Source: Narthecium ossifragum (Eukaryota; Streptophyta; Magnoliopsida; Dioscoreales; Nartheciaceae). From it: a stretch of DNA of 64,000 nt. Location of the stretch: assembly GCA_963920575.1 (NCBI GenBank), contig OY986966.1, forward strand, positions 25,015,717 to 25,079,716, written 5' to 3'. Position numbers and translations under genes: made by a program. Below the pieces are notes generated by a model. It was not told the origin of the DNA. It ran no database searches and saw nothing but the letters and a program-made list of their open reading frames with translations. Positions 22,703-33,100 of the stretch are shown piece after piece. Numbering within the stretch: position 1 is the stretch's first letter; each line of letters opens with the position of its first letter.

Positions 22703-22741
22703 CTGGCACCGGGGGTTTTTCTTTCGGTAAGGAACTGAAGT

Positions 22742-23304
22742 TAAAATACATGCATCAGCTATTATTAAAAGGATTGAATAATATATTTAATTGCAAACCC
22801 AACGACTCAGAACTAAAATAAATTCAGTCACTTTCACAAGAGCTGGAGGTTCAATGTTGTAAACCCCAAGCCCCTTTTTTTCTTTTTCTTTTGTTAAATA
22901 GATAATTAGCCTAATGGTTGTTAAAGATAATACTATAACTCTACGTCAACACTCCCCTCCAACCAACATGCTTATACTGATTAGTAGGAGAGTTTTGTGA
23001 CCACAGTTAAGAACATTACGGTCAATACAATAATCTACAACCCCGGCCATTGGATATTCTTGGGATATTCTTACATGAACCTCTTAGAATAATGAATAAC
23101 CTCCAATTCCACGTGAGCTTTAGAATTTCCTTGGATATTCTTGGGCCAAGGAGCAAGCCAAAATCTCACCAATGAATTGATTGGCCAATTCATTTATATT
23201 TGGTTTGAAAAATATAAGGTTTTTTTTTTTTGTATATTGTCACATACATTTTAAGGTTATTGTCGAAAACCGCCTTTCTTACACAAAACTACCTCCCTTA
23301 TTAA
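22742..23304. other. Intergenic DNA between the LINE and the Pack-MULE
   Basis: AT-rich, with T-runs at about 22876 and 23219-23231. No gene or element was recognised. Confidence 0.4.
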
Positions 23305-23313
23305 ATTAATTTA

Positions 23314-24779
23314 GCGTAAATTACCGTTTACTACTCTCAAGTTTAACCAAAATAACGATTAAGGCCTTATACTTTCAATTGTAATAAATAAGACCCTGTA
23401 CTTCCTAAAATCTTTCAATCCGGGCCAATGCTTGACGTCCGTCGCCCATCATAGCGGCAGCTTGTCACATGACGGGCACCTGACAAGCTTGGGCGACGCC
23501 GAGGTCGACGATGACGATCTCCGCCCTATTCCAATAGAGCGCCACACCTTCTCTTGGTCGGACATGGCCGGCCTGTGGGTCGGCATGGTCATCAACATCC
23601 CTTCCTACTACACCGCCGGAGGCCTTGTTGACCTCACATGTCATGGTAGCAGGGCATCATCACCATCGCCGCCGGCCACGCCATCATACTGGGCCCCCTC
23701 ATCCTCACCGGTGTGCCGGGCACCCAATACGCCATACCATTCCCCGTCCAGCTCCGCTCCGCGTTCGGTGTCCGCGGCGCCCACATCCCCGCCCTCCTTC
23801 GCGCCCTGGTGTCTTGCGGCTGGTGCGGCATCGAGACGTGGATCGGCGGCCAGGCCATCTACCTCCTCCTCCCTTCCTCTGTTACACGGCCCTCCGGCTT
23901 ACCCCAAGCCTTGCCATGGTTGGGCACCTCCATCTTGGAGTTCTCTTGCTTCATCGTCTTCATGGTGGCGCAGCTGGCCCTCTTGTGGAAGGGCATGGCC
24001 GGCGTCCGGGCGCTCGAGAGGTACTCTGCTCCGGTGCTCATCCTTCTCTTAGGGTGCCTCTTCGGTTGGGCATACGCCAAAGCCGGCGGCTTTGGGGAGA
24101 TGCTCTCCAACCCTTCTCGCCTGAGCCCTTCCCAGTTCTGGGCCATCTCCGCCCTGTCCCTCACTGCCAACATCGCCAACTGGGCCGGCGTCACCCTCAA
24201 CATCTCTGACCTCACCCGACACGCCAAGAGCCAAAAAGATCAGATCTTTGGGCAGCTCGGCTTCCCAATTTTAACTGCTTCATACGCTTTCGTCGCCCTG
24301 GCGATCACCTCCGCCACGCTGGCGATCTTCGGCAAGGTGATCTCCAGCTTCGTCGAACTCCTCCGGGAGATCGGTGGCGCTTTCACCACCGTCCTCACCA
24401 TCACTGGCATCTCCCTCGCCACCGTCACCACCAACATACCTGCAACTTCGTTGCTCCGATGAACATGCTCATCAATATGAGCCCCTCGACCTTCAGCTTC
24501 TCAGGCGGCCTCGAGGTTATCATCAAAACCGATCTCCGCGAGGACGTCGACTTCCTCACGGCCACGAGGATCCTCCCGTCCCCGTCGACCTCGGCGTTGC
24601 CCAACCTTGTCACGTGCCCGTCACGTGACAAGCTGCCGTTAGGATGGGCGACGGACGTTAAGGATTGGCCTGGATTGAAAGATTTTAGGAAGTACATGAC
24701 CTTATTTGTTACAATTGAAAGTATAAGGCCTTAATCGTTATTTTGGTTAAACTTTAGGGTAGTAAACGGTAATTTACCC
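23314..24779. mobile_element. Pack-MULE (Mutator-like) with captured NCS1 transporter fragment
   Basis: 1,466 bp. Terminal inverted repeats of about 197 bp (23314-23510 and 24583-24779) begin G(C/G)GTAAATTACCGTTTAC and match along their full length with scattered differences. The 9-bp target duplication is ATTAATTTA (23305-23313 and 24780-24788). There is no transposase; the inner 1.07 kb is a transporter gene fragment. Long TIRs, a 9-bp duplication and host coding cargo define a Pack-MULE. Confidence 0.93.
23511..24515 (+). pseudogene. Captured nucleobase:cation symporter-1 (NCS1/PLUTO-like) fragment
   Basis: Covers roughly the N-terminal half of a plant NCS1 purine/pyrimidine permease: DDDLRPIPIERHTFSW, LWVGMVINIPSYYTAGGLVDL, then [41 protein letters not shown] and [21 protein letters not shown]. 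It stops near [18 protein letters not shown], where the right TIR starts about 70 bp later. It is broken by a frameshift and a TGG-to-TAG stop at about 23633-23655 and a one-base deletion near 24440. The long middle frame is 23641-24444. Base composition is much more GC-rich than the surroundings, consistent with transfer by the transposon. No intron is visible; related plant genes are often intronless, so this does not prove retroposition. Confidence 0.9.
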
Positions 24780-24788
24780 ATTAATTTA

Positions 24789-24998
24789 CAAAAAACTATC
24801 TATCATCAACAACCATTACCTTTTACCCCTAACCATGGTTAGCTCAACCAGGGTTTCTTTTGCAACAAAAATCAATAAGAGAGAGAGTCCGAGGCAGCTA
24901 TCGAGACATTTTTCGACAATATAATATACTCATAAAAATATAAAATCGGACGGTATTTGCAAAGAACCTTATCGTCGAACCTACCTTTGAGCGTGTTT
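24789..24998. other. Intergenic DNA
   Basis: Nothing recognised. Confidence 0.4.
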
Positions 24999-25912
24999 TA
25001 GGGATGGCAATGGGTCGGGTTTCTCCGATAACCCGCTTGACCTGCCCCCGCTTGGACGGGGAAATGAGGCAACTATCGGGTTGGCGGGGCAGGCCGGACT
25101 AAGCGGGGCGGGTTAATCGTTGGGGTGGGTGGGGATGAGTTTTGGTCAATCCGGCTTGCTTTCGACCCAACCCGGATATGATTTTTAGTAATTTTAAATT
25201 AGTTTTAATAATTTTATTCTAACTCTTGGATTTAGAATACCAATGGCTAAAAAATGTGTTGATATAAGAATGTCTAATATATTAGCTACTGACCACTTAG
25301 ACTTTACATGGTCACAGACTCACGAGGCCCATGACAGATTGCTTTTCATTAGTTTATATTATAAGGGACTAATGGATAAAAGTATAAAACCAATGGCTAA
25401 AAAAGATGTTATTATTGATACTTTAATTCTTTGATTGTTAGATTAGCAAATATTATTCATGCCCTTATATTTGATTTTTCTTTTCTTTCACGGGATATGT
25501 TTATGAACATTGGAACTTATCGATTTTAATTTTGAGCATATCTAAAGTTAATTATTTTTTGAATTTGGGGTTCATTTTTACATTTTGTAATTGGCATGAT
25601 CTTATTTAGCGGGAACAATTGAAAGTTGAAAAATTGTTTGTTTTTGAACTATGTGGTGCTTGAATGTTCACAATAATATTGTATTAGTTTATATGATACT
25701 TAACAAGTTTGTGATAAAAATTATCGACATTATTAACTTTTTTGAAAGAAAATGAGAATCCTAAATGGGGCGGGACAGGAACGGGAAAAATGTAGATGGG
25801 GGGGGGGATGTGATGAACTTCTTGCCCCACAACGGTGCATGGAGCGGGGATGGGACATGGTATATTTTTTTGGGGCGGGGACGGGGTGAAACCCGCCCCA
25901 TTACCATTCCTA
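24999..25912. mobile_element. hAT-like non-autonomous element
   Basis: Ends are inverted: TAGGGATGGCAATGGGTCGG on the left, and CGCCCCATTACCATTCCTA on the right, which complements it. Flanks GCGTGTTT and GCTTGTCT agree at 6 of 8 bases, fitting an old 8-bp hAT duplication. The middle is AT-rich with a short open frame (25243-25434) of unknown nature and no transposase motif. Confidence 0.65.
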
Positions 25913-26829
25913 GCTTGTCTAAGATATAATGACAATATCTGGAGCTTAGAATATGAAATTGGCATGTAATGTCAATTAATAAAGTTTTCAAACTACAAAA
26001 AAATTATAAAAGTATAGATGACTTATTGATCTAGTTAGTGAAACAATTTAAGATCTAATCAACCCAACAGGGACCAACGAGATTTGATCTAAATAGCCCT
26101 CTCATGCATGTAAAATAATTTGAAAAAACAATATACCTCCGACAATGATATCTCTAAAATCAACCTAATAAGAGGGGGAGATAACAACTTTATCTAAAAC
26201 GAGTTTGTTAAATCCAACATCATCCTTATATGAGGCTATGGTTATAAGTGAAACTTCTGTTATTCTACGTGGCGAGAGAATGTCCTAGGTGGAGTTTATG
26301 TGACATGATAATCCTAGATTGAGGGGGTTTAGTGGGAGGAAGTTATTGGGTAGTTATTGGGGTGGGGTTGGTGGTTACTTGGCAGGGGCCTCAACTATCT
26401 ATCTTATAAGATAAAATGACAGTTACTTTTATGACTCATCATCTGAGTCATAAACTTATACACATATGGCATACACATGACATATACGTGACATAAAATT
26501 GTAATTAAATAAAAAAAAAGAAAGGATAGTGGGCTGATGTGGCGTAAGTTATTATAGAGATAGTAGGAGCGGGTAGTTAGCCGTGCCACCTGCCAGATGG
26601 CACGGGCCCACTTAGATTATTATAAGGTGGAGAACTGAAAAAAACGTTGACAACTAGAAACGTAATTTATATCAAATGATGGGAGTCTGGAGTCTGTTCC
26701 ATCGGAAATATTGGGTGGAGAAGTGAAAAAGAAATATAAGTGAAAATACATGGACAACTAAAAATGTGCCATGTGGCACTGGTCTTAGTGAACCCCATCC
26801 TGAACACCCAGTCACTGGACGCCACGTGG
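25913..26829. other. Upstream region of the MBD gene
   Basis: AT-rich, with no gene or delimited element seen. Confidence 0.4.
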
Positions 26830-26937
26830 GTCTCTGGAAGTGTTGGCAAATCATGGGAATGGGGTCCACTTGATTTAAACCAGGTCTCTGGAAGTGTTGG
26901 CAAATCATGGGAATGGGGTCCACTTGATTTAAACCAA
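26830..26937. repeat. 54-bp tandem duplication upstream of the MBD gene
   Basis: Two adjacent near-identical copies of a unit starting GGTCTCTGGAAGTGTTGGCA and ending GATTTAAACCA, about 230 bp before the inferred start codon. Confidence 0.9.
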
Positions 26938-27072
26938 TAGATGAGAAGCAGCCCACCACATATAATGCTGTACGCTGTGAGAGAAAAAACAGCTGATCTA
27001 CGCCCACCTTTTAACTTGCCGCTTTCATTTCGTGTCACGTGTCCGGTGATGCGGATACCAACGTACTTCTTC

Positions 27073-27078
27073 TATAAG
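27073..27078 (+). promoter_or_regulatory. Candidate TATA box of the MBD gene
   Basis: TATAAG, 94 bp before the inferred start codon at 27167. Position and context (CTTCTATAAGACCCC) are typical. Confidence 0.5.
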
Positions 27079-27166
27079 ACCCCAAAGTGGGAACAAAGCG
27101 GTGACGGCACCCACTTCAAACAGGGAGGAGAGTACGAATCTTATCGTAGCGCGAGCAGCGTCTGAC

Positions 27167-30100
27167 ATGAAGTCGCCGGCGTCGATGATCTCCGACCTCT
27201 CCAAATCCACGGAGGTGAAACAATCTATTCCACCCGTACAATTGGAGGAGACACTGAGATTCTTGTCAATCTTTTGGTGCATATTGCTTTGGGTTTTGGG
27301 TTTGATCTTTCTTGTCATTTACTCTCTTGGGTTTGTTCTTTCTCTATTGAGAAATTTAATCCGATTGACCATGATGATTTCTGGAAAATGGAAAATAGGA
27401 GAATCATAGACCAGATGAAATTTTTTAGTAATTTAAGTACAAGCTTGGGAATGATGGGAAGATGGGGATGTCGTAAGACGCATATGTTGTGAGGTCAGAG
27501 CATGGATGTCACTGAGGCATTGTTTCTGGTCTGCAAATTATGATGTTGTGGGATGTGGATTTTGGTTTCTTGATGGTTTCGAGGACGTGGATTCTTGATC
27601 AACTGTGTGATCTCTTATTTAGAGCTGCCAGGTTGACTAGGTGTTCTTGCAGTTTGAAACCATCGAAAGTCAAGAAAATGTGCGTTTGTCCTTCAATAAT
27701 CTAAGAGATTGTTGAGGATTCTATGGTTGATTTTCTGAAGCTTCTAAGAGGAGTAGGGTTTTGATTGTTTGTCTCATAGGGATCAATTTTAAGGGACAAT
27801 CCATGTTCCCATTGACCTATATTCCATTTTCTATATCTGGCAACTAGCTAATTGTTGGAATTGAAAATGTCTTGCTGTATGTTGCATTTCTGTTATCAAG
27901 TAGTCTTGTGATAATGTAAGTTTCTTTCGTCGACGCTCATGCAATTTGGTTCCTTTTTAAATTCTTCCTTGTTTGTGATGTGAAAATTGTTTAGAGGAAG
28001 CAACTGTAGAGGTTTGATTGGAATAGCAAATAGTATTCTTGTTGGTTCTTTTCTGATAGAACTTGACATTCGGTAATTCATAAAGTTTTTTTTTTTTTTG
28101 AAGATCTCCTATTGTTCCTAGAGAAGCTCAAGTGGGTCCTCATTCGTACTGGTGTATCCAATGTAACCATCATTACATCTCTCAAAGAGAAAATGAGAAG
28201 GTCTTCTGTTGGCCTCCAGTGAACTGAGCTCATTCTGAAGAGAATCACCTCCTGATATTAGTGCTGCTGCTATCACTTGCATCGAACCAAACAATTGAAC
28301 TGAGCTCATTCTTGATCATTATATACCGTACTAGCTAGTATGAATGAATGCATACTCATTCTGCAATATTGGCTTAATATCCTATAAGGCTATCCAATTG
28401 AAGAATGAACATCAGTGAAGTTGATCATGAAATAAACCTGCTGGGCATAGTGTGTTTTATTCAAAGTCAAGTTTGCAACAACAAGGCCTGGGCCATGTTG
28501 CTTGCTCAGTACATATGCCGCCCAAATACTCTATCCTTTATTTGATTACTCCTTATGCATTTTTAACTTTGCGCATTTGTATACTAACAATATTCAATTT
28601 AGATATATACCAGAACAAAGGATTTTTGTAACACAGATAAGTGCCTAGCATTGGTATGAATGTTTAAAAGAATTGTAGCCTTTTTCCTAGCTCTGAAATT
28701 TGTGGGTTTCTCGAGGATAAAACGTATTCGATCATGCTCCCTATCTCTTGATGATCATACGTAATTACTCATGCTATTTCTCCTTTCCTCTCTTTGTTGT
28801 CTACAATTGTAGCATTTATCCATATGATTTAAGAATCTTGGGGCTTTCCTTCTCTTGCCCAAGACCCTTACCTGAATTAGGGCAGAGAGTACTTGTCATC
28901 GGAAAAAGTAGGTTTCTTGAACTTTTTGTGAGATTCATTTATCAACTATTCATCCTGGCTTGTGGAGCCGAATGCCATAATTTTTAGACCATAAATTAAT
29001 TTTCACGCTGTCTAGAAAGTGACACACTAGGCTTACCACAAACGTTTCAGTTTTAAGTACATCTAATCGACGCGTCATTAGGATTTTTCCAGTTTAGAAT
29101 TTCAGATTTGTATTTTGTAGGCAGTCATGTACCCTTGAGAAAGACTAGAATGGTGGTGGTGTTGATCATGATGATGATGAATGCATTAGTAGGGTGTGTG
29201 CAAAGCATGGATTGTCGTCCCGGTTGCACGCGCCGTGCCGGCAGCCTGCTGGCACGGTACGTGCCGCCGGCACGCCCCCGTGCCATTCTTGTTTTTTTTC
29301 CTTCTCCTCCTTCTACTCTTACTTCTTCTTCTTCTTGGCGCGGTACGGGGGGGTTTCGATGCCGCTAACCCCCCGGCACGCACAGTGCCGGATCGGCACG
29401 GCAATCCATGGTGCAAAGTATACATTTTGCTTCACTTGATGGTCCTTAGTTGAAAATGTTAATTGTTAAATTATTACATGTAGCTATAGAGTGATGCGGG
29501 AGCAAGTTCCATAATTAGAAGAAATTCAAATTTGATTTGATTTCTTAAGATTGGTTTCTTATTTGGGGTGATTTGTTAGGATTTGAATTCAAATTTGATT
29601 TGATTTCTTAGGATTAGTTTCTTATTTGGGTTGTTTTGTTAGGATTTGGGTTGATGTTTATTTAGATTTTCTATTATGGTTAGCCTCTTGAAAAGGCTAT
29701 AGATAAGGGATTTGTAATGCCCATTAGGAAAAAGTTATGATAAATGAAAATTGAAGATGAGCTTCTTCTCCTTTGGATGGTGATGCCCAAGGCTCCCCTA
29801 GGTGGTGATTCATAGGGTTGGAGGACGACTTTTCAGGTGGTGATTATTGGAGGTTGTCCTACATCATAGAGTTTATGTGGGATATGATGATATTATCCAG
29901 TATGCCCTTAATCATAATCATAATGGTAAGGGATTGACTATGCTTACGACCATGTTTGACTTCCATATTAGGAGGGCACATGGCTCTTGAATTATGAATT
30001 TGATGAGCTTAAGAGAATGCAAACCTCTGCTTATCACGGGCAGCCAAGTTCGGCTTTTGGTACACAATCTCTTGGAGGGCACATGGCTCTTGAATTATGA

Positions 30101-33100
30101 ATTTGATGAGCTTCAGAGAATGCAAACCTATGCTTATTTATTGTTAATTTGGGAGGTTCTATGATAGAACATTGTTGCTGATGCAGGTCCTACCAAGCTG
30201 CTTGAGGAAGAGGTGCCTGGGAAGAAGAGGGAAGCACCATGAAATAGAGAGGAACAAAAAGAAGTAGGTCTCGAGATAGAGGAAAGAGATGTAATTTTTT
30301 ATTCCTCCCCCGTAACCCATTACATCCCCAGTTAATAAAGATCATCCGAAGTGTTATTTTGGAAGCACAATTGCTTTTGTTTCCCTTCCTAATACAAGAA
30401 TAGAAATCCAACTTATTCTAGCTGGTTATTTCCTCAAGATTTCTGCTAACTGTCCCGATTTGCTCCTTTGGCTGGTCACTGGGAGCTGTAGCTTTGAGGT
30501 GTGATTTTGCCAGCTGCTGTCGTTTTCCCCTCCTTTGGTAAGCTTGGATCTCCCCCCGGCCATTGCTGCTGTGACGCATGTTGTTGAGTTGCTTGATTTA
30601 TAACATTCCCGTCCCCTTGGAGACGAACCTTGTCCTCAAGGTTCCGGTGGCAAAACTGCCGTTTTAATTGATAAAAAATCTCCCAAGTAGCATCCTCTAG
30701 TAGCAGTCCTGCCCATTGGACTAGGGCCTCCTATATGATGCGTCCTTGACGCTTAACCCAACGGAAATCAGTAATGAGGGTGGGTTCTATTACCAGGACT
30801 CCGTTGTCCGTGCATTCCGGTAACTGTGGAATAGCACGACCTTGTTCTCCAAGCTGCCGCTTCAGTTGTAAAACATGCACGACCAGGTGGATTTTAGACT
30901 GGCCTGGTAAATCCAAGCGGTAAGCGACCGAGCTGACTCGTTCTAGTACCCGAAAGGGACCATAGAAACGAGGAGTGAGCTTCTTATTGGCGCGAGCTTG
31001 GACGGAGGGCTAACGGTATGGTTGGAGTTTCAGGTAAGCCCAGTCGCCGACAGCCAACTCCAACTCGCGCTGATGTTTGTCAACTTGAACCTTCATGCGA
31101 TTCTGTGCCAACACCAAGTTGTCCCGTAGTAGCCGCAGGATTTCATCGTGAGAGCGGAGCTCCTGGTCGACCAACGCCACCGTCGAAGAGGAAGGTTCAT
31201 AACGGTGAATATGGGGGTCGGCCATAGACAGCCTGAAAGGGCGTCATTTGTGTTGCCGATTGGAAGGTCGTGTTGTACCATAGCTCTGCCCACGGCAGCC
31301 AACAGACCCACGACTTAGGACGCAATCCGGCGAAATAGCGGAGATATGTCTCCAAGAAGTGATTGAGGACTTCAGACTGCTCGTCTGTCTGTGGAAGATA
31401 GACGGTGCTAGTCTTCAAGGTGGACCCTTGGAGCTTGAAGAATTCGTGCCAAAAGTGACTGATGAAAACTGGGTCTCTGTCGGAGACGATGGAGTGCGGC
31501 AACCCACGAAGGCGGACGACCTCCCGCATAAAGATGTCCTCAACCACCTTGGCCGTGTATGGATGCTTCAGGGGTATGAAGTGCCCATACTTTGTCAGCC
31601 TATCAACGACCACGAGCACGACGGAGTAGCCGGAGGATACCGGAAGGCCCGTGATGAAATCAATTGCAATATCTTCCCAGACTTGCTCAGGAATTGGCAG
31701 GGGTTGGAGCAGTCCGGCCGGCTTCATCGTCTCATATTTGCTCCTTTGGCAGACGTCGAACTGCAGGACATAGGTCTTGATATCCTTGCGCATGCCGGTT
31801 CAGAAGAAATCTGCGGTGAGATGCTTGTAGGTGCGCAGGATGCCGGAATGGCCGTCAACGGGCGTGTCATGGTACACATGAAGCTACTCTGTCTTGGAGT
31901 CGAAAGTCAGAGGAAGAACCTGTCGCCCTCTGTGCCAGAGATTGCCGTTGATCAAGGTGTAAGAGTTGTAAGTTGGGTCACCATCTTGGACCCTCTTACG
32001 CGTATCGTCGAGCGTCGGGCTTGCTCGAGCTGTTGCGCGTAAATCTGCCAACCAAGCAGGGCGCGGGTAGGTAAGGGCGGCGATGGATGCTTCGCCGTCA
32101 AGCTGGCGAGACAGGGCGTCGGCAACGGAGTTCTCCCGTCCGGGGTGGTAGACGATGTCAAAATCGAAGCCCAATAGCTTCATAACCCATTTCTGCTGGT
32201 CGGGTGTGGTGAGATGTTGCTGGAGAAGGTGTTTCAGGCTACGATGGTCGGTGCGTACCTGGGACCGCCGTCCGGCGAGGTAAGAGAGCCACTTGCTGAC
32301 CGCGTGGACCACGACCATCAATTCTTTTTCGTATGTGGATCGTCCCTTCGCTCGATCGGAAAGGGCCTTGCTATAGAATGCGATAGGCCGGCCGTCCTGC
32401 ATGAGTACTGCCCCAACGCCGTTGCCAGAAGCATCGGCCTCCACGACTAACGTCTTGGAAAAATCTGGAACGGCTAGAATAGGTGTCATCGTCATGGCGG
32501 CCTTGAGGACGGTAAAGGTCGTTTCCGCTTCTGTCGACCAGTGGAAGCCGTGCTTTTGGAGTAGCCTCGTCAGCGGTGCTGCTAAGTGTCCATAATGGCG
32601 GACGAATTTGTGGTAGTAGCCCATCAAGCCCAGGAATCCCCCTAAGGCACGGACGTTGTGAGGGCGAGGCCACTCCACCATGGACCGCACCTTGTCAGGA
32701 TCACGGCGACGCTATGCGCTGAGATAATGTGGCCGAGGTACTCAACCTCGCGCTTAGAGAACTCACACTTCTTGGGGTTAGTTGCTAGCTGATGCTCCCG
32801 CAAGGTTTGAAAGACCCAACGGAGATGGCGAATATGGTCCTCGCTGACCCTGCTATAGGCCAAAATATCATTAAAAAAAACAAGCACAAACTTGCGGAGA
32901 GCAGACCTGAAGATGTCGTTCATCAGGGCCTGGAAGGTTGCCGGTGCATTGGTAAGGCCAAAGGGCATCACCAGAAATTCATAATGGTCGTCGTGTGTTC
33001 GGAATGCTGTCTTGGCGATATCTTCCACGACAACCCGGATCTGGTGGTATCCCGACTTGAGATCAAGTTTGGTGAAGAATGCGGCGCCATGGAGTTCGTT

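Larger units (their letters stand above)
16908..22725 (-). mobile_element. Near full-length L1-clade LINE, 5.8 kb
   Basis: Flanked by a 16-bp target duplication GGTAAGGAACTGAAGT (16892-16907 and 22726-22741). On the minus strand it has a very short 5' leader (about 23 nt), ORF1, ORF2, a 3' UTR with a small AGCC-NNNN-GGCT hairpin and a poly(A) tail (T-run at 16911-16926 on plus). It is complete at both ends, but ORF1 is frameshifted and the ORF2 C-terminus is damaged. Confidence 0.96.

Noticed and set aside
23432..24735. An intact plant transporter gene
   Set aside because: Two frameshifts, a nonsense codon, loss of the C-terminal half and enclosure by TIRs show a captured fragment.
27167..27409. 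Separate small membrane protein reading on from MKSPASMISD
   Set aside because: The hydrophobic part lies beyond a good splice donor, and the first 16 codons fit as exon 1 of the MBD gene in phase; kept only as an alternative.
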